From Rhodothermales bacterium (GTDB lineage Bacteria; Bacteroidota; Rhodothermia; Rhodothermales; UBA10348), in contig JANQQV010000026.1 in assembly GCA_028284865.1 (NCBI GenBank), positions 29,301 to 93,300 on the forward strand: DNA of 64,000 bases, in the 5' to 3' direction. The stretch's first letter is position 1, and the number at the start of each line of letters is the position of its first letter. The notes beneath the pieces were generated by a model. It saw only the letters and a program-made list of their open reading frames with translations, was not told the DNA's origin and made no database searches. This document shows, piece after piece, positions 52,108 to 59,499 of this stretch. The position numbers and the translations under genes are program-made.

Positions 52108-52830
52108 ATGAGCAAAGAAAAACATCGGTTTTATGCGCCTTCGGAGGCATTTTCTGGGGACCAAGTGGTGCTTCCAGAGGACGAAGGAAAGCATGCGTTG
52201 AAAGTTCTTCGCGTCGTCGAAGGAGACCAGATCACGGTCACGGATGGCGAAGGGGGGACCTACCGAGTGCGGATTGACTCCACGGCCGGGAAACAGGTAG
52301 CGGGAACGGTGCTATCCCGGACGGAAAACGAAGGAGAGCCGGAAGGTGGTCTGCACATCGCGTTGGGAGTTCTGCATCAGCCGGCTCGATGGGAGACCTT
52401 TCTGGAGAAGGCGGTCGAGCTGGGTTGTACGCGGATCACTCCGATGATCACGGAAAGGACACAGACTTCGCGTTTGAAGGATCGGCGTTTGCACCAGATC
52501 ATGATCTCGGCCATGAAGCAGTCGGGCAGAAGTCGCCTGCCTATTCTCGATGCTCCGACGGAATTCGCTGCATTGCTCGATGTTGAGGCGAAGAAGCGCG
52601 TTATTTGCCATGAAGCCCGCCCCGATGGGGTTCAGCTGCCGGAGCTGGTTGCATCCATGCAGCCTTCTGATGATTTGGTGGCTCTGATTGGCCCTGAAGG
52701 CGGCTTCAGCGAGGGAGAAGTGCGGATGGCTGAAGAGAAGGGATGGACGACTGTCTGGCTCGGGAAAAGGCGGTTGAGGGCAGAAACTGCGGCGATGGCG
52801 GTTGTTTCCATGGCCTCGCTGCGTGGGTAG
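52108..52830 (+). CDS. rsmE: 16S rRNA (uracil-1498-N3)-methyltransferase
   Basis: SPOUT-family methyltransferase that modifies U1498 of 16S rRNA. 240 residues. N-terminal PUA-like domain KHRFYAPSEAFSGDQVVLPEDEGKHALKVLRVVEGDQITVTDGEG, and a C-terminal SPOUT knot with WETFLEKAVELGCTRITPMITERTQTS, MISAMKQSGRSRLPILDAP and IGPEGGFSEGEV...WLGKRRLRAETAAMAVVS. The trefoil-knot Gly-rich IGPEGGFS segment binds SAM. It is downstream of the D15-like gene and may be cotranscribed. Start at 52108 with AAAGGGG immediately upstream. Confidence 0.95.
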   Translation: MSKEKHRFYAPSEAFSGDQVVLPEDEGKHALKVLRVVEGDQITVTDGEGGTYRVRIDSTAGKQVAGTVLSRTENEGEPEGGLHIALGVLHQPARWETFLEKAVELGCTRITPMITERTQTSRLKDRRLHQIMISAMKQSGRSRLPILDAPTEFAALLDVEAKKRVICHEARPDGVQLPELVASMQPSDDLVALIGPEGGFSEGEVRMAEEKGWTTVWLGKRRLRAETAAMAVVSMASLRG

Positions 52831-52977
52831 AGGCTGTTGCTGGAGGATAGGGATCCGTTGAATCCTTCGCGAACCCGTCTGGATGCTTGAAAACTGCTGC
52901 CGTGTCGGCGTATCTTTCTTGGCTAACACCTGTACGCGTCGACGATATCATTTGCGACGCCAACAACCAGTAAGGAC

Positions 52978-53355
52978 ATGTTTACTTTTCTGATCGTACT
53001 GATCTCCATCATCGCCGTGCTGATGACCCTCGTTGTGCTTCTGCAGAGCGGAAAAGGAGGTGGTTTGGCTGGTATTGCCGCTGGCGGCGCAACCACGCAG
53101 ATTCTTGGCTCCCGCCAGGCTCCCGATTTTCTGGAGAAAGCGACATGGTCGCTGGGTACGGCCTTCATCGTGCTGTGCATCCTCTCCAACTTCGTGATCG
53201 GCCCCGAAACGCAGGGAAGCTCGGTCATCCAGCAGAATGCTGACACGGGTGCTGTACAGGCTCCAGTTCTTCCTGCCCCTGACGAAGGTGCTGTTCCTGC
53301 CGATGCAGGTGCTGCGACGGGTGGCGAAGGCACGGAAGATGGCGGCGACCAGTAG
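52978..53355 (+). CDS. secG: Preprotein translocase subunit SecG
   Basis: 125 residues. The N-terminal helix FTFLIVLISIIAVLMTLVVLLQSGKGGGLAGIAAGGATTQILGSRQAPDFLEKATW followed by LGTAFIVLCILSNFVI matches SecG from the conserved VLLQSGKGGGLAG motif onward. SecG assists SecYE in the Sec translocon. The C-terminal 50 residues are an Ala/Gly/Asp/Glu-rich acidic tail typical of Bacteroidota SecG. It ends before a strong terminator. The exported giant proteins in this window depend on Sec. Confidence 0.94.
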   Translation: MFTFLIVLISIIAVLMTLVVLLQSGKGGGLAGIAAGGATTQILGSRQAPDFLEKATWSLGTAFIVLCILSNFVIGPETQGSSVIQQNADTGAVQAPVLPAPDEGAVPADAGAATGGEGTEDGGDQ

Positions 53356-53420
53356 GTCTCATCCTGTTCGAACAGGCCCTTCTGTATCAGGCTCGCGACT
53401 CCTAGCCTGAACGACTTTGA

Positions 53421-53453
53421 GGCGCGCCGGCGGATGCCGGCGCGCCTTTTTTT
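53421..53453 (+). terminator. Intrinsic terminator after secG
   Basis: Arms GGCGCGCCGGC and its perfect complement, loop GGAT, seven Ts at 53447-53453. Confidence 0.95.
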
Positions 53454-53469
53454 GTGGCCCTGATCTCAA

Positions 53470-53594
53470 AAAAGGCAGAGGCCCGGCGCACGTTGGATGG
53501 GTTCATTCCTCTGGCCAGAGGCCAACCGGAACAAACCGCTTCGCGGTTGAAATCAGTCGCTGACTCAGCCGGTACCAAAAGGCAGAGGCCCGGC
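53470..53594. repeat. 18-bp direct repeat AAAAGGCAGAGGCCCGGC in a structured spacer
   Basis: Copies lie at 53470-53487 and 53577-53594. Between them are a perfect palindrome CCTCTGGCCAGAGG (53508-53521) and a small hairpin AACCGC-TTC-GCGGTT (53534-53548). The unit is not coding and is placed between the secG terminator and the rnpB terminator. The second copy forms one side of that terminator. Confidence 0.7.
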
Positions 53595-53613
53595 CCTTTC
53601 GGGGCCGGGCCTC
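53583..53613 (-). terminator. Intrinsic terminator of rnpB (minus strand)
   Basis: GAGGCCCGGCCC and its complement pair around a TTTC-type loop (53585-53613). On the minus strand the stem is followed by TGCCTTTTGG, placing it just after the RNase P RNA 3' end. Confidence 0.75.
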
Positions 53614-53629
53614 GTGTCAAAAGGTGGCC

Positions 53630-54036
53630 GGTGCTGACTTGTAAGCCGAATTCTGTCTGCCTGCCTGTCGGCCACACGGGCAGGGAGATCATCATTTGTC
53701 TGGGACTGATGTCACCATCAGCCTCTAGCAGTCTACCCGCATCATTCAGAACGGACCGTCCTGCCGCCGAGGCGGCGATGCTGCTTGACCTTGCACCCCA
53801 CGGGGTTTACCTGGCCGACCACGTCACCGTGATCGCCGGTGGGCTCTTACCCCACCCTTTCACCCATCACCTGTGCCCCGAGGGGCCATCGGCTGGTCTA
53901 CTCTCTGTTGCACGTGCCGTCGCCTGCCGTCCCGAAGGAAAGCGGGCGCCTTCCCGTTAGGAAGCGCGGTGCCCTGTGGTGTTCGGACTTTCCTCACCGC
54001 CGGGTTGGTAGCGGCGCGATGATCCAGTCAGCGGCT
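53630..54036 (-). ncRNA. rnpB: RNase P RNA (class A)
   Basis: Read on the minus strand, the conserved CR-I element GGTGAGGAAAGTCCG is at about 53983-53998 and the 3' conserved GAATTCGGCTTACAAG is at about 53640-53656. The ends pair as P1 (GCTGACT at 54026-54032 with AGTCAGC at 53633-53639). The interior has the usual GC-rich hairpins. The ribozyme trims tRNA 5' leaders. Exact ends are uncertain by several bases. A minus-strand terminator follows, and apparent plus-strand reading frames over this region are not genes. Confidence 0.93.
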
Positions 54037-54048
54037 CTGAAATGAAAA

Positions 54049-54077
54049 ACGGCGCCGCGGGTTTCCCCCGGCGCCGT
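54049..54077 (-). terminator. Intrinsic terminator of the DUF164 gene (minus strand)
   Basis: ACGGCGCCG and its complement flank a GC-rich inner stem with a TTT tip. On the minus strand TTTTTCATTTC follows. It separates the DUF164 gene from rnpB. Confidence 0.88.
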
Positions 54078-54118
54078 CCAGGAGACAAGTCTCCAACAGT
54101 CAATCGGTGGCTTGGACC

Positions 54119-54874
54119 TTAGTTGGCTGCAACCGTTTCGCGAAACAGGTCGCCGTCCACGATGATGCGTCCGGTGTGTTCGCAAGCTACAATGCGATTG
54201 CGCTGACGAATCTCAAGCTGACGCTGTGGCGGTACAGAGAAACCAGCCGCCGCACCGCGCTCGAGCGGTACAACGGCGCGTCCATCACGAACACGTGAGC
54301 GGAGACGGTTGTAGGCACGCACGTAGCGCTCATCAACTTCTTTCTCGGCTTTGCCGCGAAGCTTCTCGAGGTCGGCCTGCTCGCTTTTCGTGTCTTCCAT
54401 CACCTCAGCCAGCTCGCCTTTCTTCTGGTCGAGTTCGGCTTCCAGACCTTTCAGGCGCTCCTCAGCTTCCTCAATCGAAGCTTCGATGGCCGGCTTCATG
54501 AGCTCGAGCTCCTCACCGCGCGCAGTCGCATCGGTGATGCGCTGCTTCTGTGCTTCGATTTCCTTCGTCAGGGCATCGTATTCGCGGTTGTTGCGCACCT
54601 GGAGCTGCTGCTCTTCGTATTTCTTGATCAGGCCTTCGGCATCTTTGATGTCATTCTCAGCTTGTCCGGCGGCAACCGTGCTGTCCTTCACTTCCTGCTT
54701 CAGCTTTTCGAGGCGGGTGGAAAGACCGGCCTTTTCGTCTTCCATGTCGCTGATTTCTTCTGGAAGATCACCGCGCAGCTTTTTGATCTGATCGATCTTG
54801 CTGTCGATGTTCTGAAGGCGGATGAGCGCAACCAGCTGGTCGGAAATCGAGTGCTCAGTTGTGATCGTTGGCAT
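54119..54874 (-). CDS. DUF164 coiled-coil protein with degenerate zinc ribbon
   Basis: 251 residues. Residues about 10-175 are a long coiled coil of Lys/Glu/Gln heptads (LIRLQNIDSKIDQIKKLRGDLPEE...). The C-terminal zf-RING_7-like ribbon reads ERGAAAGFSVPPQRQLEIRQRNRIVACEHTGRIIVD. The first CxxC of the family is replaced by GAAAG and the second by CEHT, so zinc binding by four Cys is lost; this loss is typical of Bacteroidota members. The family is called C4-type zinc ribbon (YbgI-neighbour) protein and is possibly nucleic-acid binding; its role is unknown. It lies downstream of the Nif3-like gene, which is a common bacterial neighbour. Confidence 0.9.
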   Translation of the reverse strand: MPTITTEHSISDQLVALIRLQNIDSKIDQIKKLRGDLPEEISDMEDEKAGLSTRLEKLKQEVKDSTVAAGQAENDIKDAEGLIKKYEEQQLQVRNNREYDALTKEIEAQKQRITDATARGEELELMKPAIEASIEEAEERLKGLEAELDQKKGELAEVMEDTKSEQADLEKLRGKAEKEVDERYVRAYNRLRSRVRDGRAVVPLERGAAAGFSVPPQRQLEIRQRNRIVACEHTGRIIVDGDLFRETVAAN

Positions 54875-55010
54875 GCTGCGCGTTCTGCAGATTTACGGGA
54901 ATGGACAGAAGGCGAAATAACGGACCCTTACCGATAAAGTTCACCACGCAGCCTGCGAAGAATGTGTAAGGACGCTACACGCCCGATTCACACCCGGAAG
55001 CCACACGACT

Positions 55011-56144
55011 TCAATCCCTACCTGCTACCCACGTTTTCACGGGCGCCGTTCGATGCTTCGTCGCCGCGAAACGAACTCCTGGAAAGCGCTGTGTCAGGAA
55101 GTCTACCAGCAGATCCTCCGTACACCGCTCTGTTTCGAAATGCCCGGCATTGATCAATGCCATGGAAGGATGGCCATCGTTGTTGAGCACTTCGAAATAG
55201 CGATGGTACGTGACATCGGCCGTGACGTAAACATCGGCTCCAGCCGCCTTCGCCAGTCCAATGAAATCGGAGCCAGAGCCGCCACAGACAGCAACTCGGT
55301 TCACCACGGCATCCGGATCACCGACATATCGCAACGCGGGATTGTCCAAGGCGTGGGCTGTCGCATTCAAGAATTCCCGAAGCGTGACCGGCTTCGCCAG
55401 ATTCCCTACCGCTCCGATACCCGCATCCCGGAAGTCTTGCTCGACCTTGATGACGTCGTACGCCACTTCCTCGTATGGGTGGGCCTCTTTCATTGCCCGC
55501 ATCACGGCTGAAAGCTTCCACCGAGGGACCTCCATTTCCAGTCTCAACTCGGACACCTGTTCGCGTGGGCCATTCGTCTGCCCGATGTGCGGATTGGTGT
55601 CGGATCCCGGTCTGAACGTGCCCGATCCCGCGCTGGCAAACGAGCATTCCGAATACTTGCCGATCTGCCCTGCGCCAGCGGCAAACATCGCATCCCGGAC
55701 ACCCTCTACCGAATCGACCGGACAGAAGACGATCACTTTAACGATGCTGTCAGTCAACGTTGACAGGAATTCCGGCTCGCGAACACCCAGGTCCTTCGCC
55801 AACTGGAAGGACACACCGTCACGTGCCGCGTCGAGATTGGTATGCGTAGCGTAGAGGGCGATACCCGCCTCAGCCAGTCGCAGCGCCATGGACGATTCCA
55901 ACGAGCTGTCTGTGAGCCGTTTCAGCGGCTTGAAGATCAGCGGGTGATGGGTGATGATGCAGTCCGCCTGGCCGTCGATGGCCTCTTCGATCACCTGAGG
56001 CGTGACATCCAGGGCGACAATCGCCTTGGAAACGCCTTTGTTCATCCGACCCACCAGCAATCCGACATTGTCGTATGACTGTGCAGTGGCTGCCGGCGCC
56101 CATTCCTCCAGGGAGCGATGGATATCGCCTACCGTCGTGCTCAT
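55011..56144 (-). CDS. Nif3-like dinuclear metal centre protein (YqfO type)
   Basis: 377 residues. The N-terminal half is YDNVGLLVGRMNKGVSKAIVALDVTPQVIEEAI, IITHHPLIFKPLKRL (HH metal ligands), ATHTNLDAARDGVSFQLA. A central YqfO/PII-like insert starts at KVIVFCPVDSVEGVRDAMFAAGAG. The end has VCGGSGSDFIGLAKAAGADVYVTADVTYHRYFEV and INAGHFETERCTEDLLVDFL, closing the metal site. The family is annotated as GTP cyclohydrolase I type 2 but its substrate is debated. It overlaps the upstream MFS gene by four bases (ATGA), so the pair is coupled. Confidence 0.92.
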   Translation of the reverse strand: MSTTVGDIHRSLEEWAPAATAQSYDNVGLLVGRMNKGVSKAIVALDVTPQVIEEAIDGQADCIITHHPLIFKPLKRLTDSSLESSMALRLAEAGIALYATHTNLDAARDGVSFQLAKDLGVREPEFLSTLTDSIVKVIVFCPVDSVEGVRDAMFAAGAGQIGKYSECSFASAGSGTFRPGSDTNPHIGQTNGPREQVSELRLEMEVPRWKLSAVMRAMKEAHPYEEVAYDVIKVEQDFRDAGIGAVGNLAKPVTLREFLNATAHALDNPALRYVGDPDAVVNRVAVCGGSGSDFIGLAKAAGADVYVTADVTYHRYFEVLNNDGHPSMALINAGHFETERCTEDLLVDFLTQRFPGVRFAATKHRTAPVKTWVAGRD

Positions 56145-57427
56145 GATCGGCCTGAGGCTTCTATGCCTTCGTTTTCATCGACGCGAAGCATCAAAGCGCC
56201 ACCGACAAGGAAGAGAAGGACAACAACCACGATGCCAATACGCATGCTGTCGAACAGCAGTGTCATCTTGCCGAGCAGGAAGGGTCCCAGAAAGGCGGTG
56301 AACTTTCCGGAGAAGGCGAAGAAGCCGAAGAACTCATTCTCCTTCATCTCGGGCGTGAAACGTGCCAGCAACGAGCGGGAAGCGGACTGATTCGGTCCGG
56401 CAAGCAGCCCGACTCCGATACCGGCGACCCAGAACCAGGTCACAGACCTTGTGAGAACAGCCAACAACGTGGCTCCAATCAAGCCGACAATGGAAATGAT
56501 GATGGTCGTCTTTCCGCCGAGATAGTCATCCAGGTGCCCCATCGCCCACGCGCCCAGACCGGCGGCTACATTCAGGGCGATGCCGAACACGATGACGTCG
56601 TCCAGGGTGAAGTCGAACACGACCGTGGCATAAAGCCCTCCGAATCCGAAAATGGTGATCAAGCCGTCATTGTAAATCAGACGTGCAACCAGCAAGCGGA
56701 AGACCTGACGGTATTTCTTGATCTCGCCAAAAACCCGAACCAGATCGTCCTTGGCCTCGCGCATGAGCTGACCAGCTGGAGGGGGATTGGCGACAGGCTC
56801 ATCCTTTACCAGCAAAAACATCGGGATGCTGAAAAGGGCGAACCACAGTGCTACCAGCAGGTTGGTCGCGCGAAATTGGGCATCTGTCTCTGCGCTCAGT
56901 CCGAACAATGGCGGGTCAGGCTGCACAAACAGCACCAAACCGGCCACCAGACACAGCAATCCGCCGACATAACCCAGCGCCCAGCCGTAGCCAGAAACGC
57001 GACCGACCCGATCGGGCGGGGCGATGTCAGGCAGGAAGGCATTGTAGAACACGTTGGCCATTTCGAAGGCGATGTTCGCCACGATGAACATGCCAAGCGC
57101 AAACCAGACATCCCCTTTTTGCGGGAAAAACAGGCCAACTGTCGCCAGGATACAGACAATAGTGGCAATGGCCAGATAGCGTTTCCGATACCCTCCTCGA
57201 TCCGCCATGGCCCCCATGAATGGGGAGAGAAGCGCGACAACCAAGGCGGAAATGGTGATGCCCGTCGACCACAGATCAGTACCTGTCGTTTCGTCCGGGG
57301 CGATGCCTTTGGCAAAAAACGACGCGTAGACGAATGTCACGACGAGCGTCGTGAATGCCGAATTGGCGAAGTCGAACGTGGCCCAGGCCCAAATGGGTGA
57401 CCGGGTCGTTGGTGAGGTCTTGGACAA
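56141..57427 (-). CDS. MFS transporter, UMF1/Atg22-like
   Basis: 428 residues, about 12 transmembrane helices. The family signature is WATFDFANSAFTTLVVTFVYASFFAKGIAP at the start and DRGGYRKRYLAIATIVC in the first loop. EMANVFYNAFLPDIAPPDRVGRVSGYGWALGYVGGLLCL follows, and near the end GPNQSASRSLLARFTPEMKENEFFGFFAFSGK. These are typical of the UMF1 group of the major facilitator superfamily, related to the fungal vacuolar amino-acid effluxer Atg22. The cargo is unknown. The start is TTG at 57427, as no in-frame ATG precedes the first helix. It overlaps the Nif3-like gene by 4 bases. Confidence 0.92.
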   Translation of the reverse strand: MSKTSPTTRSPIWAWATFDFANSAFTTLVVTFVYASFFAKGIAPDETTGTDLWSTGITISALVVALLSPFMGAMADRGGYRKRYLAIATIVCILATVGLFFPQKGDVWFALGMFIVANIAFEMANVFYNAFLPDIAPPDRVGRVSGYGWALGYVGGLLCLVAGLVLFVQPDPPLFGLSAETDAQFRATNLLVALWFALFSIPMFLLVKDEPVANPPPAGQLMREAKDDLVRVFGEIKKYRQVFRLLVARLIYNDGLITIFGFGGLYATVVFDFTLDDVIVFGIALNVAAGLGAWAMGHLDDYLGGKTTIIISIVGLIGATLLAVLTRSVTWFWVAGIGVGLLAGPNQSASRSLLARFTPEMKENEFFGFFAFSGKFTAFLGPFLLGKMTLLFDSMRIGIVVVVLLFLVGGALMLRVDENEGIEASGRS

Positions 57428-57498
57428 AGCGTACCGGGTGGAGTGTGCAGGAATCTACCCGAACACGCGCGTGGGTGCAACCGATTGGTCGCAAGCGA

Positions 57499-58680
57499 TC
57501 AGCGATCCGTGATTTCGCGAACAGCGGTCACGAATCGGTCTACCTCGCCTTCTGTGTTATAGGCGTGCACGGAAGAGCGAATCATGGTGGGCAATCCGCG
57601 GTCTTCAGCGTCGAGTCGAGCCCACTTCGGCACGGCGAGATTGGTATTGATGCCCCGCCTGTCCAATTCGTGCTTGATGCGGGTCGCATCCGTGGAGACG
57701 TGAGAGAACGTCACGATGCCCCCTTTTTCGCGGCCGAGATCATGGACGGTCACGCCCGGAATTTCGCTGAGTCGCGTCCTCAGGAGGGTCGCTACGCGTG
57801 CTATTTGCTCGTACACAGACTCAGGGCCCAACTCGAGCAGGTATCTGACAGCGGCCCCCAGCGCAATCTTGCCAGCCACGAATCCTTCCCAGTTCTCGAA
57901 TCGCGCCGCGCCGTCGGCCAGTTTGTAGTCGTTCCGACCGATCCAGTCAGCTGCGTGCAGGTCAAGGAAAGGCGGTTCGATCAGATCGAGTGACTCGGTT
58001 CGGACATACAGGAATCCTGTTCCGCGAGGACCACGGAGGTATTTCCGGCCAGTCGAAGAGAGGAAGTCACAACCGATCCGCTCCACATTGATGTCCGTCT
58101 GGCCAGCGGATTGACAGGCATCCAGCAGGTATGGCACATTGTGCTTCCTGGCGATTCGGCCCACTTCCGCCGCGGGGTTGATCAGCCCGCCGTTCGTGGG
58201 GATGTGGGTCAGGCAAATCAGACGCGTAAGCTCGGTGATCGCTGCTTCCAGGGCTTCCGTGTCCACCTGCCCGGATTCATCGTTGCCGATCACGTCTATT
58301 TCGATCCCATGCCGCTTCTGCTGCTGCAGCATGGCCAGGTAGTTGCTCGCGTAGGAGGCGTGGGCCGTGATCACGCGGTCGCCGGGATTGAATGACATTC
58401 CATAGAAAACCTGATCCCAGGCCCGTGTGGCATTCTCCATCAGGGCGATTTCGGTTGGCTTTGCACCCAGAAGTTCGGCGATGGCCGCATACGTGTCCCT
58501 GTAATCGTCATCCGCCGCATGATGGGCCTCGTAGCCACCAATCAGGGACTCCCGGACAAGATGACCCTGCATTGCATCCAGCACCGGAATGGGCATGAGC
58601 CCTGCGCCCGCGCTATTGAAGTGAAGGACGTGATCGCAGCCGGGGGTGTCGGCGCGCAGCTGGTCAATATCGAGGGCCAT
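57499..58680 (-). CDS. Class V PLP-dependent aminotransferase-like enzyme
   Basis: 393 residues. Start residues LHFNSAGAGLMPIPVLDAMQGHL are typical of the isopenicillin-N epimerase/cysteine desulfurase-like group of aminotransferases. NATRAWDQVFYGMSFNPGDRVITAHASYASN holds the phosphate-binding region, LLDACQSAGQTDINVERIG the PLP Asp/Gln pair and FLSSTGRKYLRGPRGTGFLYVR the catalytic Lys. Possible reactions include transamination, desulfuration or epimerisation; without a Cys-rich active-site loop, cysteine desulfurase for Fe-S assembly is less likely. It is alone, followed by the MFS gene 71 bases on. Confidence 0.88.
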   Translation of the reverse strand: MALDIDQLRADTPGCDHVLHFNSAGAGLMPIPVLDAMQGHLVRESLIGGYEAHHAADDDYRDTYAAIAELLGAKPTEIALMENATRAWDQVFYGMSFNPGDRVITAHASYASNYLAMLQQQKRHGIEIDVIGNDESGQVDTEALEAAITELTRLICLTHIPTNGGLINPAAEVGRIARKHNVPYLLDACQSAGQTDINVERIGCDFLSSTGRKYLRGPRGTGFLYVRTESLDLIEPPFLDLHAADWIGRNDYKLADGAARFENWEGFVAGKIALGAAVRYLLELGPESVYEQIARVATLLRTRLSEIPGVTVHDLGREKGGIVTFSHVSTDATRIKHELDRRGINTNLAVPKWARLDAEDRGLPTMIRSSVHAYNTEGEVDRFVTAVREITDR

Positions 58681-58729
58681 GGGGGCGGGAACCGGGCTGG
58701 GGGCGATGGTTTTCTACCGGCCCAAGATA

Positions 58730-58802
58730 GCCCTCGTAGCTCAGTGGATAGAGCGTTGGTTTCCTAAACCATGCGTCGCAGGTTCGATTCCTGCCGAGGG
58801 CA
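58730..58802 (+). tRNA. tRNA-Arg (CCU anticodon)
   Basis: A 73-base cloverleaf. Acceptor GCCCTCG pairs with CGAGGGC, the D arm is GCTC...GAGC, the anticodon arm is TTGGT-TTCCTAA-ACCAT with anticodon CCT, and the T arm is GCAGG-TTCGATT-CCTGC, followed by discriminator A. CCA is not encoded. It reads AGG codons. Confidence 0.96.
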
Positions 58803-58822
58803 CTCCATTTCAAACGCTCGCG

Positions 58823-59497
58823 TCATACACCGGCAGCTTTGCGAAGCGAAGCATTGTTGTGCAGCCGGACACCGCTCCACGAATTGTCCAGTCCATCGGC
58901 CAGCATTGCGTGGCCCAGCTCAGCTGCATTGATGCCAATGGCTGGGTGAAGACCCAGAAGCGGTCCCAATAGCCACTTGCCGGGACCTGTTGGGAAGCTT
59001 GCCTGAATGAACGCCGGGCGAGCAACAGAAAGCCTCGATAGACCCACGTCCCCAAGACTGTCTTCCGCCTCGGCTTTAACGCGGGCCCACATGCTCCTGG
59101 CATTCCGATGTGCCCCAGCCCCAGAGAGATACACGAATCCGACCTGCGGGCTGAGGCGAATGAGCGCTTCAGCAGCGGCCATCGGATAGGCTTCGTGGAT
59201 CTCGCGATACTGGTCCTCACCACTCACATTGCGAACGGAAGTCCCCAGGCAATATAGGCAGGCGTCGACCTCTTTCAGCGCATCTTCAATCGCTCCTAGA
59301 TCCAGATAGTCCTCACAATGGACTTCCGTCAGCTTGGGATCGGAAAGGGCCAGCGGGCGGCGCGTGACCGCTCGTACTTCCGAAATCCGAGCATCGGCCA
59401 GACAGGCCATGATCGCGCCTTCGCCCGCCGTCCCGGTCGAACCGAAAACGACGACTACGCGGCCTGCTTCACGTGTTTCGCTGTTGGCGTCTGTCAT
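58823..59497 (-). CDS. NAD(P)-binding Rossmann-fold protein (HTATIP2-like)
   Basis: 224 residues. The N-terminal nucleotide-binding motif is VVVFGSTGTAGEGAIMACL (GxTGxxG type); further signatures are AVTRRP, CLYCLGTSVRNVSGEDQYREIHEAYPMAAAEALIRL, FVYLSGAGAH, and ARVKAEAEDSLGDVGLSRLSVARPAF. This is the NAD(P)-binding (SDR-atypical) group related to HTATIP2/CC3 and NmrA-type proteins. It has no clear active-site YxxxK, so it may be a binding or redox-sensing protein. Its stop abuts the tRNA-Arg region on the other strand. The MBL-hydrolase gene begins upstream, 3 bases away. Confidence 0.82.
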   Translation of the reverse strand: MTDANSETREAGRVVVVFGSTGTAGEGAIMACLADARISEVRAVTRRPLALSDPKLTEVHCEDYLDLGAIEDALKEVDACLYCLGTSVRNVSGEDQYREIHEAYPMAAAEALIRLSPQVGFVYLSGAGAHRNARSMWARVKAEAEDSLGDVGLSRLSVARPAFIQASFPTGPGKWLLGPLLGLHPAIGINAAELGHAMLADGLDNSWSGVRLHNNASLRKAAGV

Positions 59498-59499
59498 GA

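Noticed and set aside
53454..53960. 168-residue plus-strand open frame
   Set aside because: It covers the structured spacer and RNase P RNA; the translation has no protein character.
58730..58802. tRNA-Arg as an integration site of a mobile element
   Set aside because: No integrase, no repeated tRNA 3' end and ordinary housekeeping genes on both sides.
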